Source: Brevipalpus yothersi (taxonomy: Eukaryota; Arthropoda; Arachnida; Trombidiformes; Tenuipalpidae). From it: a stretch of DNA of 64,000 nucleotides. Positions within the stretch are counted from its first letter, which is position 1; the number at the start of each line of letters is the position of its first letter. Shown piece by piece: positions 1 to 12,800 of this stretch. The notes under the pieces are model-generated. The model did not search any database, had not been told where the DNA came from, and saw only the letters and a list, made by a program, of their open reading frames with translations. Made by a program: the position numbers and the translations under genes. The stretch is from assembly GCA_003956705.1 (NCBI GenBank), contig QZCP01000077.1:1-64000 (forward strand), in the 5' to 3' direction.

Positions 1-2984
1 AATCTCAATGATAAACTTCCTGATACCAACCTCAACAAGAAGCAAATGTTCTCAGTGAGATGAGGTTTTGTCACCTTCAAAAGAATTTTCAAATAGGACG
101 CCACAAAATTCTTCGAGGTAGAATAATAAGGGAGAATCCACGCTTTTTCAGCTAGAACGCTTATTAAATTGGAGTATTTTTCGAAATCACAGATTTCAGG
201 TACTCTAAAAGAATGCCCAAATCAACGGGCAACCATCAACCAACAACCAACAATTCTTGAAAAATATTCCAAACAATGCTCCTTGTCTATTAAAATTCTC
301 TCATATAAACTCCATAAAATAGTGAGGAAATTAGTAAATTCAATCCAAGAAACCCAAATGATATAATCTAGGTACAGAAACATATTCATGGGTGAAAATA
401 GAATAGAAGAAACACAAATATTTATACAAGAATGGTGGTGATAAAGAGAAGGAGAGAAAAGATTCCAAATGAATTGCCATTAGAATCATGGACGACACAA
501 GCTACACTATACTGTACTATTGTTTCACTAAATTAGCTGTGATTGCTTGGTGGTAGCCAAAGCGGTATCAGATAAAGAGAGAAGAAAGAAAAGAGAAAAA
601 GAGAATACATGAGAAGATCTTTTCTCTTTCAAAATGAAGAAGAGAGATAAGAGAATGGAATGCCTGTGTGTGTGTGTGAGGAGAAAGTAAAGATGTGAAA
701 GTATATGCCAGAACAATGCTCAGTATACTCATTCATGCAATCGTATCTTAATTCCACCCACATCTAGACAGCTACATTATGCCATGGATTGACCTGGGAA
801 CTTTTCGATGGCTCATTTCTCTTGTTTACTACAGTAGTGACTCTTTAATTTCTATCCACCATCAAGCTTCACTCATGTGTTAAGGCTGATGAATTGTTCA
901 TATTTCTCTTCAAAGTGGCAAAATGATGACAATCATCTCATCATCAGCATAATAGCTTCAAAATATGATGATCACCACCATAAGACTTATGTGCCTTGTG
1001 AGATGAGAAGCTCACTTTTTTGAATACACTTTGACAGCCCCTGTCTCCATCATTGTCTTCTCAGATTGTCATTTCCTTGGAAACCTCCACTCATCACTCG
1101 AAATCAAAATAAATGTGATATGCATAACAAGCATGATATGAGTTTCAAAAAATTTCTCGAGATTCCTCTCGAATCGGAATTATCAGTTCAAAGCGCCTCG
1201 AGGGCTGTTAAAATAGGATTCATTTAGACACCCCATCTGTGTTCCCTTCAGCATCTCACTTGAAGCAATTTCATTTCCCTATAAGCAAGGTAAATATTTT
1301 GAATTGGAAAACTATGAGCTCCCAATTGTATAGTTCAGTTTCTTTCTTTCCAAGATTCATACAACATGCATGAATTAATCAAAGATGAGAAGATGAGCTG
1401 TTGTTTTCAATTTCAGCAATTCTTCTACATGAGTGGCTCTGTTGATAAGGAGAAGCGGATGAGGAGATCCAATTTGGTAAGAAGAAACAAGAGGATCAAA
1501 ATCAAGGAGCTTGATCAGTCTGAGCTCAGTATGATCACCTAATCGATGGATCAGGATGATGTAAATGATGATCTCGGTGGATAATAATGAATATTGGCTC
1601 ACAGACAGTATCGATTTTGGCTGATGTTTTCAAGAGAATGAGCAATCATTATACCGTATCTTATGTGTTGTATAACTTTTCCGAGAGTAAGACCATTTTT
1701 TCGGCTCAAGGAATGTTCATTTATCATCAGGTTTTGAGGCATCATTTCTGAATGAATCGAATAACTTATACTCAGATTAGAGGTTCTTAGTATAAAAAAA
1801 GGAGACAAAAATTACACTCCTTGATACTAATTTGAATAAATCATCTCCACGGCGAGAGAGAGAGAGAGAAAAGAAAGTAAATTCTAAGGCAGAATTCTGA
1901 GAGAAGGAAAAAAATTGCATACTCAACGAATACGATGTTCTTCTCAACAATTTGTGCAACAAAGTAGTTTCTCTAACCACTCTTACTCGGCACTCTCATG
2001 AACGATAATGAGAATACTTTGGATAGAAAGAATGATTTTCGGGAAAAGTGAGGGAATTCTGTTGAACGTGAAAAAGAATTAAGAGCTCAGATTGGTTACA
2101 GCTTGAATTGAAAGATGTGGATGGAGGAGGAAAAAAACTGAAGAAAAAGGAGAGAGGAAGAAGAACGGAAAGGAGAAAAAAAGAGAAGAAGAAGTTGCTG
2201 AAGATTTAAAATGGGAATAGTTCATCAAGCTTTCCAGTTCAATTCCCTTGCGAAAGGATGTAAAGTTCAATTTTGCAACCCTCTCTCTTAATGCCTCAAA
2301 AAGTTCTCTAGTTAAGAAGTAGAAAGTATCCAAAAGGAGAAATTGCAATCACAGTATAGTACATGACATAACTAAAACATCACTGGAAGTCAAATAATTA
2401 CTCTGAGGAATCGCCCCTAGCTTGCTCAAGATTAATCTGATGTTTATGAGAGAGAGAGAAATGCTTCGGACTTTTCCCGAGGAGTTAGTTTTATGAAAAT
2501 TCTCCTGTTGGATTGATTCTATGGAATTCTTTGGCTTTTTATCTAGTAATACGAAGGGCTTCCAGTTATTACTCTTCTGACCTTCTTGAAATATATATAT
2601 ATTCTCTTAGGAAGGATGTAGTAGAGAAGTGATATAGTTTCAAGATATGAATTATGGTCAACATGATAGGCAATAACACATTACACTAGAAAAAGTTAAT
2701 CTTGTCAACTCCTCCATTCTTCTCTCTATGTATTCCAACAAATAAAAAAGTGGGATTATGTAGCTTGTATTATAACTTGAACCATATAAAAACGATAAAA
2801 TGGATGGAAACGATAATAATAATAATAATAATCTAAATTATAATTCTTTATCCCTCTACTTGAGCCGCGATCATCACCTCAATAATGATCACCATGAAGT
2901 TGATGATAACGATGATAATATTTGGAATTCCCGAAACATCATCATCCATATATAATACAATATACCGGGGACTGGATAGGAATT

Positions 2985-2986
<2 letters not shown>

Positions 2987-3050
<64 letters not shown>
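2987..3050. repeat. (CT)32 microsatellite
   Basis: Uninterrupted CT dinucleotides over 64 bases. The Leu-Ser or Arg-Glu open frames across it are artefacts of the repeat. Confidence 0.97.
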
Positions 3051-3053
<3 letters not shown>

Positions 3054-3735
3054 CTCGAGTTTTGGGAAAATTTTGGGCAAAAGAATCTGTATCTACATTC
3101 GATGGACAATCGGTGTATGTGTGTTAAAGTATATGACAAAGGCTTTTGTGTAACTTTCAGATGAAGATAATTGAATGAAATAAGCTGTATGAACGATATG
3201 CCCTGAAGCCTGAGTAACGAGAGCCATTTCAAGTGAGAAAAAAAGAAAGAAAGAAAGAAAGAGAGAGGAAGCGAGAGGCATAGATGATGATCATCATCGA
3301 AGCTCATAACGTCAACATCCTCGTTACTTTTCTCCTCTTGTCATCATCATTTGATGCTCCAAACAAGCAGTGAACAAATCGACATTAACAGCTTACATAT
3401 TTGCTTGAAGGCTGTTCAAATGCACCATAGAAAGAATATATTGCTGCAAGTAACTAATACATACACATACACACACACAGATAATGCCAACAACATCTAG
3501 CTCTACGCTGTGTTTGCTTCGTTGTGCAACTGAGAGATATTCACCGGAACCGGAAACCATCCGCTTCTACCAAAACTTCCAGATCATGCACGATTGAATC
3601 GAGATTTTGAATTTCGGAAAGATTGGAGATAAGTGCATAGTTTTGGACTTAAATTGGAATTGATGAAGAGTAATTTTCTGTTGGAAAGGTTTCTATTTTT
3701 AACTGAGTTATTGTCTTTAATATTCTCAGAATACC

Positions 3736-3737
<2 letters not shown>

Positions 3738-3803
<66 letters not shown>
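3738..3803. repeat. (GA)n microsatellite, one interruption
   Basis: GA dinucleotides over about 66 bases, interrupted once by AAAG near 3787-3790. Confidence 0.95.
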
Positions 3804-5180
3804 ATCACCAATGAGATTGAGTGAGAATTCAGACAATCCACATTCTTATCATTTTCTAGCTTGTTTTCTTACCATAGCACAATCTAACTTGTAGAAGTGA
3901 ATGAGAAGAATGAAGTCTGGATGGTGGAATTGTTCTGGCTCTTAGGATATATTCGTAATGATAGTGATTATGTGGTCAATCGTTGAACTTCCTGTACAAT
4001 TCAATGGATTCATGGGGAATGTCCACTCACTTTGAAGGAAGAAAGAAGAAAGTGAGATGGAAGAAAAGATCAGAGAGAACCTTGAGTGCTCTGTGAGAAT
4101 GAAAGAGAGAAGTGTCTGAATCAAATGGTCATGCAAGCGACCAGTAGAAATAGTCACCAAGATGTCCACATGATTATGATTGGATAAGTTAGCTAACGAT
4201 CATGAAAGTACTACTTCCAGCTTTATCTTCAACTTTCTCTTTCTTCTTCATTCTAATCCTCTAGTGGCTTCTCGGTGGACATTCATTATGACTGGATCCA
4301 TCAACTCTTGTGTGTAAAGAAGGCAACTTGAACAACAAAGTTATCAGCTTTAGGACTCAAGAAAATAGTGTCCCACTTGTATTTGTGAATGGTCATAATA
4401 AACTTGTAATCAATAACAAGATCAGGATGGAAAGGGAAAACTTTGGAATCATCTTGCTTATCTTTGTTCCCTCTCATTTAGGACATCTCTTATTTTTTGA
4501 TGAAGAGAAACACAAAATTGTTTCATTCCGAGTATTGAAGAAAAAAATAGTCCATTGCAGTCAAGTGATCGGGTATAAATCCATTCGAATCTCTCTGAAG
4601 GCTTACACTCTCATCTTATGGCTTGAGACAATCCAAGGAACTGAAATGCTCCAGTCGATTTAATGGACCATGATAATGATCATGACAATCGAAATGTTTG
4701 TTTTTCCTTGGTGACTTGAATCCACCAAAAGCCTTCAAGAAAATCTTGAGCTTAACTTGAACTTAATCTTAACTATAATTTACATTTTGTTTCCAGCTAA
4801 TTTCGAGAATCGATCTCAAGCGGAAATTTCTTTCAATTACAGACTGCGATTTCGAATCGAATGATTTCCACTAATCATTGAAAATTTGCTCTTGACTCTC
4901 ATCTGACAACTCAATCTAAATGGTTCATCAATTCAAAGAGCCTCAGGACACCTAACACCAAAAAGTTGAAGAGAAAAGTTCACTACTGTATACCGGGAAT
5001 ATGTGTATTTCAAATATTGGATGGCAAATTGTGCAAATAAAACAGTTCACAAGGGATAAATTTGGTTGACAATACAAGCATTGATTATATTTACTCGACT
5101 AGAATGCTGAAAAGAGTCTATTTGATGAGCCTCGAATACTCGTTGAAATACATTTGCAAATGAGATGGCCAACAGCTTAC

Positions 5181-5522
5181 CTTAAATACGTATGCATTTG
5201 ATTCTCGACGTCCAAAAAATTGTCCACACTTGGTTGATGCTGATATCAAATCTCCAGAGGCAGATAGTGATGCAAATATATCCGTATCACCAGTCAAAGG
5301 TGATGCCATTCCAATTTCAGAATGATGATGATGATTAGAATAGGGAATACTTGTGTGAATATTAGACAATGAATACACAGTATCGCCTTTGAATATGATC
5401 AATGTTCCAACAGCAAATAGAAGAATGATAAGTACACTGAAAGGAATAATTTTGGTTCGTTGTGTGGACATCAAGTCACTGAGACGTGATGATAGTGATA
5501 AAGTTGATCCATGATGATTTTC

Positions 5523-5554
<32 letters not shown>

Positions 5555-5729
5555 TGCTTCCACATGATGAAGTGGAGCTCAGATGGCTGGAAGAAATTTT
5601 TTCACTTGCAATATCATACATTTTATCTCTCGATTGGTTACTCTGATAATAAGCGTGATTCAATTCGCCTGATGATCCGTATTGATTGCTCAACAATGAC
5701 ACATCTTCACCGAAATTGTCTTTCACCAT
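5181..5729 (-). CDS. Neurotactin-like type II membrane protein, first coding exon (partial)
   Basis: One 549-base exon (183 codons) from an ATG at 5729 to a consensus donor (AAG|gtaagc) at 5181/5180. The open frame continues a few codons upstream of 5729 but only from a TTG, so the ATG is preferred. The product has a polar Ser/Asn-rich cytoplasmic head with an Asn run (about residues 59-71), Arg/Lys just before a hydrophobic segment at about 94-113, and no signal peptide, so it looks like a type II membrane protein. The exon ends in KCGQFFGRRESNAYVFK, which resembles the start of the carboxylesterase fold (CG..G....Y.F followed by GIPYA in the family). A short cytoplasmic head, TM and extracellular cholinesterase-like domain is the plan of arthropod neurotactin, a cell adhesion protein. 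The rest of the esterase domain is not visible in the remaining 5.1 kb, so the gene is incomplete here. It could be another type II esterase-like adhesion protein. Confidence 0.6.
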
Positions 5730-8516
5730 TGAATGACAACTCAAGTGACTGATCAACGAAAAAACTGATCATTTGATGGATTGCAGAAGGCTCAATACGA
5801 GGATGAACTCACCAAAAACTTTTATCAAGATGCCGATAGATCTTATTCATATTGACTGAAAGTTTTTGGTATAAACTCGAAAAATTCCAAGTATTCTTAT
5901 AAAATGGATAACATTCACTGATCAAAATAACCAGAAAATTTTGCTGAAAAATCGGTCACTATAATAAACAATGGCCAATTCTTGATACTGAAACAGTGGG
6001 AAAAGTTGCTGTTGTTGCACTTGAATAATACAAGTACGGAGAAGGTAGATAATTTTGGAGAAAAAGGTATATTACCACAAGCAGATAGGATGAAAAGATA
6101 TTGGAATCGTATGGAAATGATTTAACCAATTTGGATTGCAAAAGGAGCTTAGTATTCCGTCGAGTGTTGGATATATTGGAGTGAGTTTCGAGAAGTGACT
6201 AGAAGAGGAACACTTTCGTTGTGAGTGGAAGAAAACAATGAGATAGAAGCATCAACAGGGAACTAGTTGAGTTGGAGGCATTAGACTCAGAGTTTCTTTC
6301 TCTCTCTCTCTCTTTCTTTCTCTTCGTCGACGCAGAATTGATCCTCATCCACTCAGCATCCTTGCGAGCTTCTCTCAACGGAGATGCTCACTAGAAACAT
6401 AGTTCACGAGGTCTCGCGCTCTGAGAGAGCATTCATATACGGATGTTGAGGTGAATTTATTCTCTCCTTTCCACATGTATTCCTTTCTCTTCTCTTTCTC
6501 TCCCTCTTTCTATCTGTTTCTTTACATCCTCGAATACTGAAACAGCTTTTCATCTCTTCTCATATGCAATTTATGTGTCTTTCTTGTTCACTCCAAATTT
6601 CAACTGGATATATTCTTTTCGGCGAAGATTTTCCGAGGCAACCAGAATTCCATCGGAAACTATTCAGACAATATGGCTGGTAGAAAGTGAAAGCTCGGGA
6701 TCTAAATTTGAAAAGAGATGAATTGAAAATAATATCACCATCTAGAACAATGATGCTCAACCATGCTTCATGGTCTCATTATTTATCAATTGTCCAGCTA
6801 CAAAATTCCTGCCATACTCTGATGTTCAATTCTTTCTTTTGACCATCGCTTCATCTGGCAAACAGAACAATAGGAAAATATTTTCCCTGAAATATAAGAG
6901 TTTAAGCTCCTTGCTTGATAAATCGCTATTCTTCATTGCTACTTTTGCCCATTCAAAATTTTGTACTTCCATTCAAATCCTTTTTCGCTGCACAAAATCA
7001 CACTACACTTCCATGACTTTTTGAGCCACACGGTATTTCTTCAATAAATTTGATTCTCCTTACATCATCTCTGTCCATTCAATATTCATTGAGGTATCAG
7101 CAAAATTTGGTTAAAATTCTGAATTGTACATGAAGGAGGCGGAACAAGATCATTCATGATCATGCAACCTCAATCCGATTTTGACTGACACAATCTTGGG
7201 GTAATCTCTTGTCATTCTCATAGAAACTGACAGGATCTACATTTCGGGGAAAAATTCTGATTACGTTAGATGAGAAGCCAACTTTTTCGGTTATCACTCA
7301 AGCTAGCCTCTCTAATCCGATCTTTCATGGTGTCAAAATCCGGAGACTCAAAAGGAAAGAGAAAGAGAGAACCAAACTTTCTGTACATCAGAGCGGAAAG
7401 TCTGCATAAGTTTCTCATGAATAAATTACCTTTACACTTGTAAAGGTCTTTCTCTTTCACCTCGAATGGTCTAACATTGAGTTCAAACGGAGCACATAAA
7501 TCGATCCGGTAAAATCAACAACGAGCCCATGTTTGAATTTTTAATTAGAAGAAATTCACGTAATACACGTCAAACAACTGGAAATTTTCATGGTTGATTT
7601 GAAAAGCTGGAATTTTTCATTTGAAATTTGAGTATCAATAGAATTTGAATATCAGCCGGCCATAACAAAAGTTTATCATGGTAGAAATTCCATTCAAATG
7701 AAATCAACTGGAAAGATAGGCATTTATTATGATCCAGAAAATGATATCGCTTTGAAAAACTGGACTGATTAGGTGATATTGATAATTGATCAGTTTTACC
7801 GTTGCAATCAATCTGAGAATCGCTAATAAAATTTGATCAGCATGTACATGATCGAAAATTTTATGCAGAAGATTTTTTTACGCTGATAAATATGTCCACA
7901 CGACTTGATTTTTTATGCTGAATGAGATACTGATCTTGGTAATTGAAAAATGAATAACCATTCCAATCTTTATCTCTAAATAACTAATGATATATCAATT
8001 TTCGAAAAGCAACGAGCTTAATTTTTTGTCCATCTTTCTATCTCTCTCCAAGTGAATGGTCAAAAAATATCTCCAAAAAAGATCGGTCTTCTGGAATGAG
8101 AATGATGATAATTTCTGCTTTTAATTAAGCAACTAATGGAGCTAATCATCAACTCTTAAATGGATTTGGAACCTCATTTTCCCATCAAATCTGATTGTCT
8201 TTGAGAAACATACATATTCTCTCTCACGATAAAGTATGTAGAGCAGAGCAGTGATAAAATTATACTGAGGAATTTCGGTGATGATGATGGATTCAAGTCA
8301 ATCCGTCACAGAATGACAGTTGATATGAAGATTATCTGGAAGATCTTCCTACCCTAACCCTTTCAATATGATTATCTTACTTGGTAACTAAAATGCACTC
8401 ACCGAATTGCTCTACATCTTAGCCGGTATACATGAAAGACAATACGAGTGATAATTCTGCAGGGCAAAAGATGGAAAAATCGAAAGGAATCTCACGCCAT
8501 CTTATGAATACGAATT

Positions 8517-8566
<50 letters not shown>

Positions 8567-9814
8567 AATTTTACTGGACTAATATATTCTCATGTACTAA
8601 TTGGGGATGCAGAACATTCGTTTTTTTGTGAATCGGAAGTTATCTTTCTCTTTCTTTCTCTCTCTCTCCCTCTCACAACATGAAGATGAGAAGAATTTGA
8701 GATGAAGCAGCGACCTGGATCAACAATTTTTCATGGTGGTGTCTTGATTATTCAAATGATGCGGCAAGGAAGATTGGCAATCGTAAACGGCAAACTTGTT
8801 TCAAAAAGGAAGGAGAGTCAAATTGAAACCTGATTCTATCACTTTTCCCATTTTCGAGGTTAATCAGTGTATTCATTTATTCATTAGTCTGTCGAAAAAT
8901 TTTCTTTATACGCATACCATTGGCTGGTCGTTTAAAGCATTTAATTTATCTACATAAATTAACTATTTATAAACATTGAGAAAAACTTTCAGTCGAATTA
9001 CATATCTTTATCTATTATTTCTTAAAACTCTTTTTTTCTGTTTTTCTACTTCATAAAAGATGGCTGATTTTAGTTTTTTCGTGAAGTTGAGCTGCTTATA
9101 AATGTTATCTCACCATGAAGTGAGCAAAGTTTTCTCTCTTGTGATTCAGGATAAATGCCTTGATCATTTCTTTTTTCTTTTGGAGGAGCGTTAAGTGATT
9201 CTAGTGAAGCCGGATGGTTCTACATTTTGTTCACATCCTGAAAGAGAGAGGCTTTTTGGTGAGACGTGATGATGATTATGATGATGCTTACTACATATAT
9301 TGTGGAAAAAAATGCTTGAAAACTTTCGAGAGAAAGAGTCAAAATCTGTTGGAAGATGAGATTCCAGCAGTTATGCTCAAAAATGACCAACAGTTGGAGA
9401 GAATAACTAACGTGAATTAGAGATCTAAAAAATCTCAAAGCAGCAGAAACCCTGAAACTTGTTGATAAAATTGAATTACGCTTGAAAATTGACAATAATC
9501 ACTCTTGTCAGATAAAAACCGATGCAAATTGCAAAAAGGTAAATAATTGATGTAAAAATAGTGGATATGATAAAAGCTGATCATAAAAAGAGAGAGAAAG
9601 CGATAGCTTGGTGGACTGTTTTGGTTATAGAGCTGCGCTTGATAACGTAATCAATGTGTGAAGTAAACCGGTAGTCAGTGCATTTAAAGATTTGAAAAGT
9701 TTCAAGTCTGCCATGATTTAGCTGTCTATTAGTATGAGAGCAAGTCTGATTCAGTGTGTTTAGAGCTGCTAGATTTTCCAGGTTTTGCTATGATCTATGA
9801 ATATCATAGTGAGT
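5730..9814. other. Intergenic region without a recognisable gene
   Basis: Contains the upstream region of the neurotactin-like gene (minus) and the 3' flank of the GAS2-like gene (minus). It includes pyrimidine-rich patches near 6296-6325 and 6475-6530 and a (GA)n tract at 8520-8561. Open frames of 60-90 codons are present but lack family similarity, splice logic or biased composition. Confidence 0.5.
8520..8561. repeat. (GA)n microsatellite
   Basis: About 42 bases of uninterrupted GA dinucleotides. Confidence 0.95.
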
Positions 9815-12800
9815 TCAGAATGCTTTGAGAGATGCTCTCCTCAAAGGAGTTGTCGATGACTTGTTATCACTTTTTGTGTGATTTTTGGCGTTCATTGTTG
9901 TTGTGTTAGTATTTGAATTTTTGGCTGTGGCTTGTCCAGGAGAAGTGACTGGGGTTGTTGGAGTGGATTTACAATAATTACTCGGTATATTAGTTATAAG
10001 ACTGGGTAATTTTGTTGGTTTCTGACTAATATGCTGAGAACTTTGCAAGTAGTTTGGATAACGATTCTTGACTGATGCAATGTTCTTGGTATTATTCAGT
10101 GCTAGTGGACTTGGTACTGGTGAGTTAGGAGCACTCTTACGATGGCTTGGACTTCGAAAATTGAGACTTAACATGGAGCGGTTGGTTGAAGGAGAACACA
10201 GCTTTGAAATGTTCATGGTTGGGGGAGGCGCAATGTCTGATACGCTTGATACAAGAGATCTGCGACGAGCGAAGCCAAAAGGTGGAGAAACAGATGGAAG
10301 AGAGAAGTCTTTGTTTGATCCAGCTGCTGAGGAACGGCCTGAATGGTTCAACTGTTGTCCCGATTGTCTGTTATTCATTGATATGATTGGCAACTTGCTT
10401 GACAAGATATTTCCAGTAGAAGCTTTTGAAGAGGGTGTTGAGTTGTGGGCAGCAATTTCTCCATTAGAACCAGATTCATTAGCATTACTACTGGAACTTC
10501 CGCTGCCGGTCCATGGCTCAGGAGAGGAAATTCGACTAACAGGTGTGGAGCTTAGACATCGCCTGAGGATAGGTGTTGATGGAGCACTTATTTGACTAGA
10601 TTGACTGTTTCGTCGGCGTGAAGTTGACTCTGATGGGCGAGTGTCCATTGGCAGTAGGTCAGATGGTGAAATTTCTTGAACTGATTCGGAACCATTTCCA
10701 TGACGCTCCAGGAAGTGTTCCAGGGTATCCCAGCCTCCACCGACACGAACCATAACATGGCGATCTTTCAGAAGCTGTAAAGGAAAATAAAAATTATGAC
10801 ATATCAATAAAGAGTGAGGGAGAGAGAATAACAAAAAACATAAAGCAAAGATTAAGACCATGGAGTCAATGATAATGAAAGACTATCAGTCGAAATGGTT
10901 TCATGGGTGATGATGAATTGGATGGGCTCTAATCAATCTAAAGGGCTAATATCACACGAAAAAGCTTTCAACTACCATTATTTTCTCGAAGTAATAGCTC
11001 TTGTGGGTACAAAATAGACCCAATAAATCGAAAATTGAAGTCCTGTAATACGGGTTGGAGGATTAAAGAGGCAAGTTTTGGCAGAAAACTGATCTCCAGT
11101 TGACCCCAATAAGTAGATATGAACAGCACGATAATTCGATGGCCGTTCTAGTGCAGCTCCGGAGGAAGAGGCACGAAATGATGAGGTATCAGTTGTGGAT
11201 ATATATCCAACAGTTTGTGAACAACCTTAAAACGCTTTAATCGAGCCCAATTTTGCTCATAAAAAAATCGTCAAATTGGTGATGCTAAAATATTTTCTTC
11301 ATATTTAAAAAGAAGGCATATCAAAAGCCAAAAACGCGCCCATTCATAAAAATGCTAACACACAAACTTTCATTGAACCAGAAAATGAAACAAGTTAGCT
11401 GGTCGAGTGCACGATTGGCCAAGTTTCCAGTTTGACATGAGGCGGCTAAGTTTGCTTTCTCTCTCTCTCTCTCTTTCTATCTTTCTCTTTCTTTGTTGGA
11501 GAGAAAGAAAAAAATTTAATCCTCATTCTTTCGCATGATAGTTTAATTATAATTAGCGGGCCTCAGATGAAAAAGAAAGATTAGGATGCTTCTCGAGAAT
11601 AGAAAGGGAAATTAGAGGGACTGATCACTTATAAATACATACATTGAGAAATCGGTTTCATTTTTATCATTCTCTTGAAATAAGAAGCAAAACTTATTGT
11701 CTCTCGTAATTTGAAACAATCAAGAAAAGAGAAGTAAAGTCTCGAAAAATATAGTTATCTTTCAATGATAGATTTTTCTCTTCTCTTTTTTTCTCTCTCT
11801 CCAACTAACTACTTCAACACATCCTTCTTTGACTTTCCCATTTCGCTTCAATCATCCATTGAGGTTTCCACTAACATCTATCCTCATTTCATTCTTCATT
11901 CCAATTTTCAATTGCAGCTTTTATCTTAGCAAGCAATTGAGAAGATTGAAAACTTGGATCAAACACTGATCTCATTCGTTAAATGAGTGATGGAAAGAGA
12001 GAGAGAGAGATGACATGCGAGAAAAACATGTTGAGAAGTGAGAAAAATTTTCATGAAAATATATGATAATAATTTTCTCTCAAAAAGACTCTCTCAGAAA
12101 AATAAGGAGAAGAGGAAGGAGAGGAAGAAGAAAAAGAAGAAGAAGAAGAAGAAGAAGAGTAGGCAGAAGCACAATGAACTCCAAGTGTGTATGAGCACGA
12201 GTGGTTCGTTAATAGCCTCATGATATGTCTATTGATGAGATGCGTCAAAATTTTTCCATTTTCACACTAAAATCTACCGTTTACATCACCATTTTTATCC
12301 TTCTGTCTTTCTGTCTGCCAGCTGTTTTCCATTGATTCGGATTTTTGCTGCTCCATTCATTGACGACTCAGTGAACTTCATCGGTAAAGAGAACTCACAC
12401 ATTTATGCATATGAAGACAGGATCGATGAATGAGGTAGCTGACATCACAATCGATTCTGGTGTATTATAAATTGTTCATTCTCCAATCTTCATTTTTTAT
12501 TATACACACCGTTTCCTATCATCTTTGTCTTGAACTACCTTTTGCCGTGATTTTGCTCAAAATTATAGAAAGATTTCAGTGACCCTGATATCATAATAGT
12601 TCAATACAATGAATAGAAACTTTTGATTGCACCAGATCCATCTTGATCTATCATTTTGATGATGATGATCAAACTCTTCACTAGAACAATCGAGAATCTC
12701 TTTCAATAAACATATATATTTTCTCTCTTTCTCTTTTTCTCTCCCTCTCGATGTGATTAAACACAAGCAAAAACCTGATGCTTCGATATGATATGTTGTG

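Larger units (their letters stand above)
1..5180. other. Non-coding stretch: presumed long intron or flank of the neurotactin-like gene
   Basis: No convincing exon was found on either strand. The stretch holds two long dinucleotide tracts (2987-3050 and 3738-3803), short GA-rich patches and AT-rich DNA. The longest open frame (4310-4663, plus) starts at GTG and resembles nothing known to me. Because the exon at 5181 ends in a strong donor, much of this is probably its first intron, but the next exon was not located. Confidence 0.5.

Noticed and set aside
2885..3307. Open frames coding long Leu-Ser, Ser-Leu or Arg-Glu runs (also at 3584-3841, 25191-25439, 46624-47005)
   Set aside because: They are simple translations of CT/GA microsatellites and have no coding content outside the repeat.
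4310..4663. 117-codon plus-strand open frame
   Set aside because: It begins with GTG, has an ATG only 40 codons in, matches nothing recognisable and has no splice context.
10068..10595. 175-codon plus-strand open frame
   Set aside because: It is antisense to the Ser-rich exon 3 of the GAS2-like gene; codon bias of that exon keeps the opposite strand open, and the translation has no family similarity.
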